Under the pieces are notes generated by a model, which was given only the letters and a program-made list of their open reading frames with translations, was not told where the DNA came from and ran no database searches. Shown piece by piece: positions 26,200-35,475 of a stretch of DNA of 64,000 nucleotides (positions are counted from its first letter, which is position 1; each line of letters opens with the position of its first letter). The translations under genes and the position numbers were made by a program. This DNA is from Aeromicrobium sp. PE09-221. Its GTDB lineage: Bacteria; Actinomycetota; Actinomycetes; Propionibacteriales; Nocardioidaceae. The DNA is taken from positions 1 through 64,000 of the forward strand of contig NZ_MIJB01000002.1 of NCBI RefSeq assembly GCF_002174305.1, in the 5' to 3' direction.

Positions 26200-26311
26200 G
26201 AGGAGGAGTGGAATCCCAGAGCGAACGAGCAGAACCATCCGAAGGGGTCGTCCGGCTAGTCAGCCGGTGATGGCCCGGGGCTACGGTTCGGGCCATGCCT
26301 CACTGGTGCTG

Positions 26312-26419
26312 TCAGTCGCCGAGATCGGGGTGATGGCGCAGCCGGACGATACTCCACACGAGACCGCCCCAGAAGAACACGATCGCGAGGATCATGACGA
26401 CGATGGCGATGGGGGTCAT
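26312..26419 (-). CDS. metS: MetS-like small transporter subunit (35 residues)
   Basis: A gene too short for most finders. The translated chain is M-T-P-I-A-I-V-V-M-I-L-A-I-V-F-F-W followed by a second half ending RLRHHPDLGD. It is one membrane helix with a basic tail, matching the methionine/alanine importer small subunit family found after MetP in Corynebacterium and relatives. Its ATG overlaps the MetP stop as ATGA. Known MetS proteins are needed for activity of the large subunit. Confidence 0.85.
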   Translation of the reverse strand: MTPIAIVVMILAIVFFWGGLVWSIVRLRHHPDLGD

Positions 26420-27987
26420 GGTGCGCCTCCGTTGCGGTTGGTGCTGCGGGCGGTCTCGACCTCGCGGGCGAGTTCGGTCGTGTCGTCAGGAGAGAAGTCC
26501 TCGGTGTCCTCGCGGCGGTAGCGCCGGTAGCTCATCGCGAAGGAAAAGACGGCGACAGCAGCGATCACACCCCAGCCGGCGACGCCCAGGTACCAGCCTG
26601 GGAAGCCGCCGTAGCCGTCTGTGGCGTACGACCAGGCTCCCGTCACCAGAACGGCGGCCAGGATGACGGGTGAGACGAAACGGATCATGATGCTCCACAG
26701 CGGCCCGACGTGCAGACTGCCTCCGGCATTGAGATGGGCGGTCAGTCGTGGTGTCGACCGGGCGACCCAGGACACGAGCAGAAGCGTCAACACCGCCGAG
26801 GTCACGACGCCGATGTTGTTGATGAAGGCGTCGACGACATCGAGGGTGTTCACCCCGGTCGTGGTCGCGAAGAGCAGGACCGAGGGGATCGTGGCACCGA
26901 TGCCGACGACGACGCCCGCCTTGGCCGGCTTCCACCCGGTCTTGTCCTGCACTGCGCCGGAGACGACCTGCAGGATCGACAGCAACGAGGTGAAGCCGGC
27001 GAAGACCAGGCTGAGGAAGAACAGGACGCCGATGACGGCTCCACCGGGCATCTCGGCGAGCAGCGTTGGGAAGGTCACGAAGGCCAGGCCGACTCCGGTG
27101 ATGCCCTCCAGCTCGTCGATCGTGGTCGCCTGCTGCGCCGCGAGGAATCCCAGGGTGGCGAACACGCCGATACCGGCGAGGATCTCGAAACCGCAGTTGC
27201 CGAAGGCCACGACGGTCCCCGAACCGGTCAGGTCGGCCTTGCGGCGAAGATATGAGGAGTAGGTGATCATGATGCCGAAGGCGATCGAGAAGGAGAAGAA
27301 GATGTGGCCGTAGGCGGCGATCCACACCGCCGGATCGCCAAGGGCCTCCCAGCTGGGCGTGAAGAAGGCGTTCAGACCGTCGGCGGCACCGTTGAGGGTC
27401 ACCGCATAGACGACGATGGCCATGAACAGCACCACCAGGAGCGGGAGCGTGACGCGATTGGCGCGTTCTAGCCCTCGGCGGATGCCCAGCGCCATCACGG
27501 CGATCGTGACGATCCAGACGATGAGCAGCGGCCAGAGAACCTTGCCGACGAGGTCGAGTGAGAATCCGGCGTCCGCTGCACTCAGGAAGTCGTCGAAGAA
27601 GAAGCTCGCCGCGTCGTCGCCCCAGGCCCGGGTGAAGGAGAATACGGTGAAGGCCAGCGCCCAGGCGATGACGACCGCGTAGTAGATCGCGATGACGTAG
27701 CAGACCGCGACCTGCCACCAGCCGAGCGGTTCGAGCCGCCGGTCGAGGCGCTTGAACGCCAGCGGCGGTGCCGCCTTGAACCGGTGCCCGATGGAGTAGT
27801 CGAGGAAGAGGATCGGCAGTCCCGCCGTGAGGAAGGCGATCAGATAGGGGATGAGGAAGGCGCCGCCGCCGTTCTCATAGGCGACCCCCGGGAAACGCCA
27901 GATATTGCCGAGCCCGATGGCTGAACTGACTGCCGCGACGATGAAGGCAGTCCGTCCGCCCCACGCCTCGCGCCGTACCTCGCTCAC
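26416..27987 (-). CDS. metP: Na+-dependent neurotransmitter-type symporter (MetP-like)
   Basis: Predicted 523 residues with about twelve membrane segments. IGLGNIWRFPGVAYENGGGAF is the sodium and substrate-binding first helix of the NSS/SNF family. In Corynebacterium the MetP/MetS pair imports methionine and alanine with sodium. The GTG at 27987 is preferred because GAGGAGG lies 7 bp upstream. Coupling to metS by ATGA overlap supports the substrate call. Confidence 0.88.
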   Translation of the reverse strand: MSEVRREAWGGRTAFIVAAVSSAIGLGNIWRFPGVAYENGGGAFLIPYLIAFLTAGLPILFLDYSIGHRFKAAPPLAFKRLDRRLEPLGWWQVAVCYVIAIYYAVVIAWALAFTVFSFTRAWGDDAASFFFDDFLSAADAGFSLDLVGKVLWPLLIVWIVTIAVMALGIRRGLERANRVTLPLLVVLFMAIVVYAVTLNGAADGLNAFFTPSWEALGDPAVWIAAYGHIFFSFSIAFGIMITYSSYLRRKADLTGSGTVVAFGNCGFEILAGIGVFATLGFLAAQQATTIDELEGITGVGLAFVTFPTLLAEMPGGAVIGVLFFLSLVFAGFTSLLSILQVVSGAVQDKTGWKPAKAGVVVGIGATIPSVLLFATTTGVNTLDVVDAFINNIGVVTSAVLTLLLVSWVARSTPRLTAHLNAGGSLHVGPLWSIMIRFVSPVILAAVLVTGAWSYATDGYGGFPGWYLGVAGWGVIAAVAVFSFAMSYRRYRREDTEDFSPDDTTELAREVETARSTNRNGGAP

Positions 27988-28089
27988 GATCCGCCTCCTC
28001 GTCGATGCTGCGTGACGACACGCTAATCGATCATGGTTCTCTGCGCCCGTCGCGAGGGTGCCCTCACACATCATCGGCCCAGCCCCGCG

Positions 28090-30171
28090 ATGTCGCTAGA
28101 GTCGTCCGGTGTGGCGAGCGTGATCGGGCGATACGGTGCGGCGGTGCGCCGTCGCCTGCGGCGCTGGACGCCGTCGTGGCCCTGGCTGTTCGGTGTCCTG
28201 CGGCTCTTCCTGACGTCCGCGGCCGCGCTGGCGGTGAGCCTGTGGCTGTTGCCCGGCGAGCAGATCGGCGCGGATGCGGAGACGGTGCTGCTGGTGGCAG
28301 CGAGCGTGCTGGCGATCGGGGCCCTCCTGCGTCCCTTCCTGACCCAGCTCATCGTCTTCACCGGGCCGATCGGTCTGCTGGTCGCCGGACTCCTGGCCGA
28401 TGCCGTGATCCTGGCGGCGGCACTCGCCGTGGTGCCCGGGGTCGCACCCTTCTCCTTCAGCGAGCTGGTGCTCGCCGCCTGGGGCGCTGTGGCGGTCGCC
28501 GCGGTGCTGAACTGGTTGTTCGACTCCTCGACCGATGACGCCTTCTTCAGCCAGGTTCTCGGGCGTGCCATCCGCATCGCGCGGCGCGAGTCGGCATCGG
28601 GTCCGGGTCTGCTGGTGATCCAGCTCGACGGCGTCGGAGCCGACACCCTGCGCCAGGCAGTCACCTCCGGGTCCTCGCCGACCATCGGCCGTTGGCTGCG
28701 TTCGGGTGATTACCGGTTCCGCACCTGGCACACCGGCGTGCCCGCGACGACCCCGGCGGGACAGGCCGTTCTGCTGCACGGCGATACGTACGAGGTGCCG
28801 GCGTTCCGGTGGTACGACAAGGACTCCGGTCGCCCCTTCGTCAGCAGCCGGCCCGAGGACGTCGCGGTCGTCCAGCAACGGATCTCCACCGGCCGAGGAC
28901 TGCTCGCCGATGATGGTGTGAGCGTCTCCAATCAGTACTCCGGTGACGCCCCGACGGCCTTGCTGACGATGAGCAGCGCCGGCATCCCGCGTGATCACGG
29001 CCTCGCCGCCTTCATGACGACCTCGGCCGGTTTCGCCCGGTCGGTGGTTCTGATGTTCGGCCAGATGATCACCGAGATCTACCAGGGACGCAGGCAGCGC
29101 CGTCGCGCCGTCATCCCGCGGGTCAAGCGCAGCGGCAATTTCGTGCTGCTCCGCGGCCTGACCACCGTGGTCCTGCGTGACCTCAACGTCCAGCTGGTGA
29201 GCGAGCACATGGCCCGCGGGGCGCCGGTGATCTTCGTCGATTTCGTGGACTTCGACGAGGTCGCCCATCACGCCGGTCCGGCGCGCCCGGAGTCGCTGAA
29301 GGCGATGGAGGGACTCGACCGGGTGATCGGCTTCCTGTCTGAGGTCGCGGACGAGGTGGGGCGCGATTATGAGATCGCGATCGTTTCCGACCATGGCCAG
29401 TCGCAGGGGCCGACCTTCCGTCAGCTCAGCGGAGCGACCCTGGCCGAGGTCGTCGACCTGCTGGCGGCTCTCCCGGCACGCCGGGCACATCACGACGATC
29501 AGCCGGCTGAGCTCTGGGGACCGGCGAATATGTTGAGCGAGTCCGCGCCCGGCACGGGCCGGTTGATCGGTGCCGCCGCCCGGACGGTCGCGGTGGGCTC
29601 GGGAGGCTCGGGCTCACCGCTCGGCGGAGGAGTCGACGAGGATCGGCCGATCGTGGTGATGGCCTCGGGCAGCCTCGCCCATCTCTATCTGCGCGATGCC
29701 GAGGGGATCGCTTCGCGCGATGCGGTGGACGCGCGGTACCCGCTGCTCGTGCAGGGACTGGCGCAGCATCCGCATATCGGACTGGTCGTCACGCATGCCG
29801 AGGGCGGTCTGCGCGTGGACGGCGCCACTGGTTGGCGGTTGCTCGGCCCGGGCTCCGGCGAGGTGCTCGACGGGTCGGGCATCGACCCCTTGCTGGACTA
29901 CGGTCCCTTCGCCGCGGACGATGTTCGGGATGTGGCGACCCGTGCGCATGCCGGTGATCTGGTGGTGATGGGCCGTTACGATGCCGACCTCGACGAGGTC
30001 GTGGCCTTCGAGGAGTTGGTGGGCTCCCACGGTGGGATGGGCGGTGGTCAGACCGAGGCCGTCTTCCTCCATCCGTCGAACTGGCGGGTCGACCGACCGG
30101 CGCTGCGCGGACGCGATGTCCACGACATCCTGGTCGGGCGTCTCGCGGAGCAAGGACTGCGGTTCTCGTGA
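28090..30171 (+). CDS. membrane-anchored alkaline-phosphatase-superfamily protein (nucleotide pyrophosphatase/phosphodiesterase type)
   Basis: Predicted 693 residues. Four N-terminal membrane segments (about 30-150, phage-holin-like) precede a catalytic domain. VIQLDGVGADTLRQA gives the first metal aspartate, VPATTPAGQA a likely nucleophile Thr, VDFVDFDEVAHHAGP and IAIVSDHGQSQGP further metal ligands. Such enzymes hydrolyse phosphodiesters or transfer phospho-groups at the cell surface. The start is uncertain: ATG 28090 has a weak site and GTG 28111 is an alternative. The MBL gene overlaps its end (GTGA). Confidence 0.78.
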   Translation: MSLESSGVASVIGRYGAAVRRRLRRWTPSWPWLFGVLRLFLTSAAALAVSLWLLPGEQIGADAETVLLVAASVLAIGALLRPFLTQLIVFTGPIGLLVAGLLADAVILAAALAVVPGVAPFSFSELVLAAWGAVAVAAVLNWLFDSSTDDAFFSQVLGRAIRIARRESASGPGLLVIQLDGVGADTLRQAVTSGSSPTIGRWLRSGDYRFRTWHTGVPATTPAGQAVLLHGDTYEVPAFRWYDKDSGRPFVSSRPEDVAVVQQRISTGRGLLADDGVSVSNQYSGDAPTALLTMSSAGIPRDHGLAAFMTTSAGFARSVVLMFGQMITEIYQGRRQRRRAVIPRVKRSGNFVLLRGLTTVVLRDLNVQLVSEHMARGAPVIFVDFVDFDEVAHHAGPARPESLKAMEGLDRVIGFLSEVADEVGRDYEIAIVSDHGQSQGPTFRQLSGATLAEVVDLLAALPARRAHHDDQPAELWGPANMLSESAPGTGRLIGAAARTVAVGSGGSGSPLGGGVDEDRPIVVMASGSLAHLYLRDAEGIASRDAVDARYPLLVQGLAQHPHIGLVVTHAEGGLRVDGATGWRLLGPGSGEVLDGSGIDPLLDYGPFAADDVRDVATRAHAGDLVVMGRYDADLDEVVAFEELVGSHGGMGGGQTEAVFLHPSNWRVDRPALRGRDVHDILVGRLAEQGLRFS

Positions 30172-30932
30172 GCAGCGCGGAGATCACCTGGTGGGGTCAT
30201 TCCACCGCTTCGATCGAGGTAGGCGGGGCGCGCCTGCTGACTGACCCCGTCGTGGCCGATCGGCTCGCGCATCTGCGCCGACTCGCGCCGTCGGTGCGCG
30301 AGGAGGAGGCGCTGACCGCCGATCTCGTCATCGTCTCCCATCTGCATCCCGATCACTTCCATGTCCCGACGCTGCGCCGGCTGCGTCGCGGCACCACGGT
30401 CCTCGTTCCCCGGGGAGGGGGACGGTTGCTGCGGGGTGCCGGCCTGGATGTCGACGAGCTGGCTCCCGGCGATGCGGGTTCGGCATCGGGGATCACCGTG
30501 AGTGCGACGCCGGCGGTGCACCCCCACCGGCGCCACGTCGCCTCACGGTTGAGCGGGGAGCCGTTGGGCTTCCTCGTCCGGCGGGAGGAGACCTCGCTCT
30601 GGTACCCCGGCGACACTGAGCTGTCGGACCACGTCGATGACATCGGAGAGGTCGACATCGCCGTCGTCCCGATCGGCGGCTGGGGCCCGACATTGGGAGC
30701 CGGCCATATGGGGCCGCGGGACGCGGCCGACGCGGTCCGCCGGGTCGGTGCGCGGTGGGCGGTGCCCGTGCACTGGGGCACGTTCTGGCCCCTCGGGGTG
30801 CGTCGGGGCGGGCGGGCCTACGAGCGGTTGTTCTGGACACCGGGCGAGCGGTTCGCCGATGCCGTGACGACGGCCCGGGCCGAGCCGATGGCCCATGGCG
30901 CGACCATCCGGGTGGGAGGCGACCATGGCTGA
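30168..30932 (+). CDS. metallo-beta-lactamase-fold hydrolase (UlaG-like)
   Basis: Predicted 254 residues. WWGHSTASIEVGG opens the fold, VSHLHPDHFH gives the HxHxDH metal site, YPGDTE the bridging aspartate, and VPVHWGTF the late histidine. UlaG-type members act on phospholipid-derived or lactone substrates; the substrate here is unknown. The GTG start overlaps the preceding stop by 4 bp and the next gene overlaps its 3' end by 8 bp, so the three genes form an operon. Confidence 0.85.
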   Translation: MSSAEITWWGHSTASIEVGGARLLTDPVVADRLAHLRRLAPSVREEEALTADLVIVSHLHPDHFHVPTLRRLRRGTTVLVPRGGGRLLRGAGLDVDELAPGDAGSASGITVSATPAVHPHRRHVASRLSGEPLGFLVRREETSLWYPGDTELSDHVDDIGEVDIAVVPIGGWGPTLGAGHMGPRDAADAVRRVGARWAVPVHWGTFWPLGVRRGGRAYERLFWTPGERFADAVTTARAEPMAHGATIRVGGDHG

Positions 30933-31491
30933 CGACCTGGGATGGGTGCATCTCATGGTCCTGGCGGCGGTGATCGTCTTCGGTGCCGTGGTGCCGATCG
31001 TGCCGACGGGTCCGACCCTCGCCGCGGCCGCGGTGCTCGCCCACGATGAGGCGCCGTGGGAGCTGCTGTTGGTGCTGGCGGCCGGTTGGCTGGGCGCGTA
31101 TCTCGGCGACTGTGTGGTCTTCGTGGTCTTCAGCGCGACCGGAGGACGGGTAGCCGACGAGGTCCCCTGGCTACGGGCCGATCGTCCGGCGATCAGCCGG
31201 ATGAGGACGCGTCTGGAGGAGAACGACATCGCGGCGATGACGGTCTCCCGCCTGATCCCGGCGGGTCGTCTGCCGGTGCTCATCGCGGCGGCGCTGAGCG
31301 GGTACCCGTGGCATCGCTTCGCGGTGACCTGTGTGTTCTCGGCGGGAACGTGGGCGGTGCTCTACGTCGGGATCGGCGTCCTGGGCGGTGCGGTGGTGCC
31401 GAGCAACACGACCGCGCTCATCGCGGCGATCGCCGTCGCCTTCGCGGTGGGTGTCGTCCCGAGGTTGTTGCCCGGCCGACGCGCGGTTTGA
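30925..31491 (+). CDS. DedA/VTT-domain membrane protein
   Basis: Predicted 188 residues, five or so hydrophobic segments. The pattern G-x-Y-L-G-D in WLGAYLGDCVVF and the motif SRLIPAGRLPVLIAAALSG correspond to the two conserved reentrant regions of DedA proteins, which scramble or flip lipids such as undecaprenyl phosphate or phosphatidylethanolamine. The ATG at 30925 has GGGAGG upstream. Together with the phosphodiesterase and MBL genes it suggests envelope lipid work. Confidence 0.85.
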   Translation: MADDLGWVHLMVLAAVIVFGAVVPIVPTGPTLAAAAVLAHDEAPWELLLVLAAGWLGAYLGDCVVFVVFSATGGRVADEVPWLRADRPAISRMRTRLEENDIAAMTVSRLIPAGRLPVLIAAALSGYPWHRFAVTCVFSAGTWAVLYVGIGVLGGAVVPSNTTALIAAIAVAFAVGVVPRLLPGRRAV

Positions 31492-31501
31492 CGCCGCTTA
31501 C

Positions 31502-31534
31502 ATATCGTGATTCGATAATATCGAGAAACGATAT
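31502..31534. promoter_or_regulatory. 33-bp symmetrical operator upstream of DUF2975/Xre pair
   Basis: The layout is ATATCGT-gat-TCGATA-a-TATCGA-gaa-ACGATAT. Both pairs of arms are perfect and share one centre at 31518. It ends 16 bp before the preferred start at 31551 and is AT-rich against a GC-rich background. It is a strong candidate binding site for the downstream Xre protein. Confidence 0.7.
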
Positions 31535-31550
31535 GAAGAAGGGTTTCATG

Positions 31551-32156
31551 ATGTCGAAGGGTTTTTGGAGCACACAGCGCAGCGATCTGTGGGCGGTGAT
31601 CGTCGTCGGCATCGCCGTCGCACTTGGCTCGGCGTGGTCGATCGTCATGAGCCTCGTCGAGATCCTGCCCAATCGCGATGTTCCCGTCCGGGTCCAGCTG
31701 GTCGGGGAGGTCTTCGACCTGCCCATCGGCCCCGATGGCGCACGGATCGAGGCGGGGGTCGACGAGATCACGGTCCACGTGAGCGATCTGCCCGTCGCCT
31801 CCTATGTCTCCGCATTGGGCGCGGCGATCGTGCCGAATCTCGCGGTGATGGCGGTGACCGTCTGCGTGCTGCTGCTCTGCCGCAACCTGCTGCGCGGAGA
31901 GTTCTTCAGCCGCACCAACACGCGACTGGTCGTCACGACCTCGATGGTGATCGTGTTCGGCTGGGTGATCACGCTCCTGTTCACGGTGATGGCCAGCAAC
32001 GGCGCCCTCGCTCAGATCGAGGCGCGGCCGGTCTACGAGTCGGTGCAGTTCCACCTCGACTGGTACGCGGTTCTCGCGGCGATGGCGGTCGGTGCGCTCG
32101 GTGCGGTCTTCCACGCCGGTGAGCGGATGCAGCGCGACACCGAGGGGCTGGTCTGA
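31551..32156 (+). CDS. DUF2975 membrane protein
   Basis: Predicted 201 residues with four membrane segments: VIVVGIAVALGSAWSIVMSL, AIVPNLAVMAVTVCVLLL, STSMVIVFGWVITLL-type and AVLAAMAVGALGAVF. A short outside domain lies after the first. DUF2975 proteins are commonly coded with a small Xre regulator; function is unknown. ATGs at 31533, 31548 and 31551 are in frame. 31551 is chosen because AAGAAGG sits 7 bp upstream and because 31533 lies inside the operator. Confidence 0.78.
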   Translation: MSKGFWSTQRSDLWAVIVVGIAVALGSAWSIVMSLVEILPNRDVPVRVQLVGEVFDLPIGPDGARIEAGVDEITVHVSDLPVASYVSALGAAIVPNLAVMAVTVCVLLLCRNLLRGEFFSRTNTRLVVTTSMVIVFGWVITLLFTVMASNGALAQIEARPVYESVQFHLDWYAVLAAMAVGALGAVFHAGERMQRDTEGLV

Positions 32157-32404
32157 TGCCACCCGAGGACGAGACGGGGCGTGTGCACTGCCGCCTGGAC
32201 GAGCTGCTGGCCGCCCGCGGCATGACCCTCAGCCGACTCGCCGAGCTGGTGGGCGTCACCGTCGTGAATCTGTCGATCCTCAAGAACGACCGGGCCAAGG
32301 CGATCCGCTTCCCCACGCTGACGGCGATCTGCGATGTCCTCGACTGCGAGGTGGGTGACCTGCTCGTCGTCACGGGGACGGAGTCGGCTCCCGGCGTGAG
32401 TTGA
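32156..32404 (+). CDS. small Xre-family HTH regulator (YozG-like)
   Basis: Predicted 82 residues, a single helix-turn-helix: LDELLAARGMTLSRLAELVG, VTVVNLSILKNDR and FPTLTAICDVLDCEVGDLL. It lacks a sensor domain. The start overlaps the DUF2975 stop by 1 bp (TGATG), so the pair is co-translated. It likely binds the 33-bp dyad upstream. Its 3' end overlaps the convergent MFS gene by 35 bp. Confidence 0.88.
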   Translation: MPPEDETGRVHCRLDELLAARGMTLSRLAELVGVTVVNLSILKNDRAKAIRFPTLTAICDVLDCEVGDLLVVTGTESAPGVS

Positions 32405-33572
32405 GGACGGCCACGACCACCGGGATGGTCAGCAGCGCCGCAGCGAGATTGAGTGCACCGAAGCCGAGGGTCGCGACGACGAGTCCCGCTACCAGGCCGC
32501 CCGCGGCTCCGGACAGGTTCATCGTCAGGTCACTGAGCCCCTGCACGAGGGGGCGGACCTCGTGCTCCACGCTGTGGGTGAGCAGGGCGGCACCCGCGAT
32601 CACCGAGGCCGACCACCCGAGCCCGAGGAGGATCAGCCCCGCGGTGATGCGGGTCTCGGAATGCCCCGAGGTCCCGGCGAGTGCGACGGCTATCACGAGG
32701 GTGACCATGCCGAGGAGGATCGTCGCGTCGGCGCCGACTCGGTCGGTCAACCAGCCCATCACGGGGGAGAGGGCGTACATGCCGGCGATGTGCAGGCTGA
32801 TGGTGAGGCCGATGATCTCCAGGGCGGCACCGTGCCCCTGCATGTGTACCGGGGTGAGTGCCATGACAGAGACCATGATGGCGTGGGCGATGGCGACGGT
32901 GAGCACCGCGATGGCGGCCCGCCCACGGATGTGCGGCAACGCCCGCGCGATCACCCCTCGCTCGGGTGCCGCTCCCACCTCTCGGATGAGCGGCTCGGGG
33001 CGCAGGAAGGCGAAGGTCAGCAGACCGGCGAGTCCATAGGCCACGAGGGAGAACACCATGGGCCCGGACAGCGACGGGATGCCGATCCAGCCGGCGACGG
33101 CAGCACCCGGTCCGGTGAGATTGGGGCCCGTCACCGCCCCGATCGTCGTCGACCAGACAACGATCGAGATCGCCCGGCCGACCTGCTGGGGTTCGGCGCG
33201 GTCGGCCGCCGCGAACCGGGATTGCAGATTGGCCGACGTGCTGGCCCCGAACAGCACGAGGCCGACGAGTGCGAGGGGGAGGGAGACGAGGACCGCGGCG
33301 CCGATGGTCACCCCGGCGCCGAACGCGCCCAGCCACCAGCCGGTCGTCAGCGCCGGTCGCCGTCCGCGCCGTGCCGCCAGCCTGGAGAGCGGGATGGTGA
33401 AGAGCGCGGCTCCGAGGGTCAGCGCCACGGTGGCGGTGCCCGCCCACGCGTCCGATCCGCTGATATCGCCGATGAGCAGCGCGCCGATCGCGAGTCCGGC
33501 GCCGTTGCCGATGCCCCCGATCACCTGCACCAGGGAGAGCATGGTGACGATACGGGTCTGCGGCGATGGCAC
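32370..33572 (-). CDS. MFS transporter
   Basis: Predicted 400 residues, twelve hydrophobic segments. The loop RLAARRGRRPALTTGWW between helices 2 and 3 is the major-facilitator signature; WLTDRVGADATILLG is its second-half echo. Likely drug or metabolite efflux; substrate not visible. It starts with GTG at 33572, 55 bp from the divergent ppx/gppA gene. Confidence 0.8.
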   Translation of the reverse strand: MPSPQTRIVTMLSLVQVIGGIGNGAGLAIGALLIGDISGSDAWAGTATVALTLGAALFTIPLSRLAARRGRRPALTTGWWLGAFGAGVTIGAAVLVSLPLALVGLVLFGASTSANLQSRFAAADRAEPQQVGRAISIVVWSTTIGAVTGPNLTGPGAAVAGWIGIPSLSGPMVFSLVAYGLAGLLTFAFLRPEPLIREVGAAPERGVIARALPHIRGRAAIAVLTVAIAHAIMVSVMALTPVHMQGHGAALEIIGLTISLHIAGMYALSPVMGWLTDRVGADATILLGMVTLVIAVALAGTSGHSETRITAGLILLGLGWSASVIAGAALLTHSVEHEVRPLVQGLSDLTMNLSGAAGGLVAGLVVATLGFGALNLAAALLTIPVVVAVLNSRREPTPSP

Positions 33573-33627
33573 CCGCTCACTCTAGGGGGCCAGTGCCGGA
33601 GGCCGGTGTCATCGCTAGGGTGTTGGC

Positions 33628-34554
33628 ATGCCGGAGCGCGTCGCCGCAATCGACTGTGGAACCAATTCGATCCGCCTGCTCGTCTGCGATGTCGACGGCG
33701 AGTCCAAGACCGATCTCCTGCGCGAGATGCGCATCGTGCGGCTGGGCCAGGGGGTCGACACGTCCGGGCGGCTCAGCCGCGAGGCCATCGACCGCACGAT
33801 GGCGGCCACTCGCGAGTACGCCGAGTTCATCGCCATGCTCGACGCCACGACGATCCGCTTCTGCGCCACCTCGGCGGTGCGGGATGCCGCGAATGCCGAG
33901 GAGTTCTCGTCGGCGGTCGAGTCGGTGCTCGGGGTTCGGCCGGAGATCCTTTCGGGGGAGCGTGAGGCACGGGCCTCCTTCGACGGCGCCACTCGCGAAC
34001 TCGACGGCGCGCGGACGTTGTTGGTCGATCTGGGCGGAGGCTCCACGGAGATCGTCGTCGGCGAGGGAGAGGACATCGGGTTCGCCACCTCGCTGGACAT
34101 CGGCTCCGTCCGTTTGACTGAGCGCTATCTTCCGGGTGATCCGCCTTCGGTCGGAGAGATGACGGCGTGCATGACGGCGATCGATGCGCTGGTCGTGCCG
34201 GCTGTCGAGGGGCTGGAGCCCGCTGATCTGTTCGTCGGTGTCGCCGGGACGGTCACGACGATCGCGGCACATTCGTTGGGGCTCGGCTCGTATGACTCCG
34301 AGGCGATCCACGGTGCGCGATTGCACGTGGATGATGTCCGCGAGGCTTGTCTGTCGCTGGCCTCCATGTCGGTGGCGGATCGTCGGGCGCTGCCGTTCAT
34401 GCACCCGGGGCGCGCGGATGTCATCGGGGCGGGGGCGTTGATCCTGGATCGGCTCGTCGAGCTTCTTCCGCTCTCGACGGACACACTGACTGTCAGCGAA
34501 CACGACATTCTCGACGGCATCGCGTGGGGTGCCGCGACTAGGAGGGGTGACTGA
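33628..34554 (+). CDS. Ppx/GppA phosphatase (exopolyphosphatase-like)
   Basis: Predicted 308 residues, the short two-domain form common in actinobacteria. AAIDCGTNSIRLLVCD is the phosphate-1 loop, VDLGGGSTEIVV the phosphate-2 loop, and GVAGTVTTIAAH the adenosine/polyphosphate contact of the ASKHA fold. It hydrolyses polyphosphate and/or pppGpp. The stop overlaps the next start by 1 bp. Confidence 0.88.
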   Translation: MPERVAAIDCGTNSIRLLVCDVDGESKTDLLREMRIVRLGQGVDTSGRLSREAIDRTMAATREYAEFIAMLDATTIRFCATSAVRDAANAEEFSSAVESVLGVRPEILSGEREARASFDGATRELDGARTLLVDLGGGSTEIVVGEGEDIGFATSLDIGSVRLTERYLPGDPPSVGEMTACMTAIDALVVPAVEGLEPADLFVGVAGTVTTIAAHSLGLGSYDSEAIHGARLHVDDVREACLSLASMSVADRRALPFMHPGRADVIGAGALILDRLVELLPLSTDTLTVSEHDILDGIAWGAATRRGD

Positions 34555-35465
34555 TGGCGATGCGCGTGAGCGTGCCGGACGCGAGCTGGCTCGACAGCCT
34601 CAACGACATGGGACTCGGACTCGAGCTGCTGGTGTGGGACACACAGGGTCCGCAGCCGGACGGCGATCTCGACCTCGTGCTCTGGCCGTACACTCTCGAT
34701 CCGTCCGCGATGGCCTCGGTCGACACGAGTCGCGTCGGTGTCATCCAGGGGCAGTCCCTCGGTTTCGACGGCGTAGCGGAGAATCTGCCGGCCGGCGGGA
34801 TCTTCTGTAATGCGATCGGTGTGCACGAGGAGTCGACGGCCGAGCTGGCCGTGACCCTCGCGCTGGCATCGGCGCGTCGCCTCGATGTCTTCGGCGGCCA
34901 GCAGTCACGAGGGGAGTGGGTCAAGTCCTTCACCTCGAGTCTCATCGACAAGCGCGTTCTCCTGCTCGGCATCGGAGGGATCGGCGGGGAGATCGCCAAG
35001 CGGCTCGACGGCTTCGGCTGCGAGCTGATCCGGGTCGGCACGTCCGCCCGCGATGACGAGCGGGGACACGTGCATGCGACGAGCGAGCTGCCCCAGCTGC
35101 TGCCGCGCGCCGACGTCGTGATCGTGGCGGTGCCGCTCACCGAGCAGACGGCGGGCCTGATCGACGACGACTTCCTCGCCGCGCTGCCCGATGATGCGAT
35201 CGTCGTCAATGTGGCGCGGGGCAAGGTGGTCGATACCGATGCTGTGCTGCGGGCACTGCCGCGCATCCGCTTCGCGAGCGATGTCTTCGATCCCGAGCCG
35301 TTGCCGGACGATCATCCCCTCTGGACCGCGCCGAATGTCATCATCACCCCGCATGTCGGCGGAATGACCTCGGCGATGCGCCCGCGTATCGAGAAGGTGG
35401 TGCACCGCCAGGTGCGTGCCCTGGCCGCGGGCGAGGAGCCGATCAACGTGGCCGTCCGCACCTGA
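34554..35465 (+). CDS. D-isomer-specific 2-hydroxyacid dehydrogenase
   Basis: Predicted 303 residues. LLGIGGIGGEIAKRLDGFG is the NAD-binding Rossmann loop, VNVARGKVVDTDAVL carries the substrate Arg, and the Asp/Glu and His relays lie in DVFDPEPLPDDHPLW and ITPHVGG. It reduces 2-keto acids to D-hydroxyacids or the reverse; the exact substrate is open. A GGAGGGG site precedes ATG 34554. Confidence 0.88.
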   Translation: MAMRVSVPDASWLDSLNDMGLGLELLVWDTQGPQPDGDLDLVLWPYTLDPSAMASVDTSRVGVIQGQSLGFDGVAENLPAGGIFCNAIGVHEESTAELAVTLALASARRLDVFGGQQSRGEWVKSFTSSLIDKRVLLLGIGGIGGEIAKRLDGFGCELIRVGTSARDDERGHVHATSELPQLLPRADVVIVAVPLTEQTAGLIDDDFLAALPDDAIVVNVARGKVVDTDAVLRALPRIRFASDVFDPEPLPDDHPLWTAPNVIITPHVGGMTSAMRPRIEKVVHRQVRALAAGEEPINVAVRT

Positions 35466-35475
35466 CGAGGGAGAC

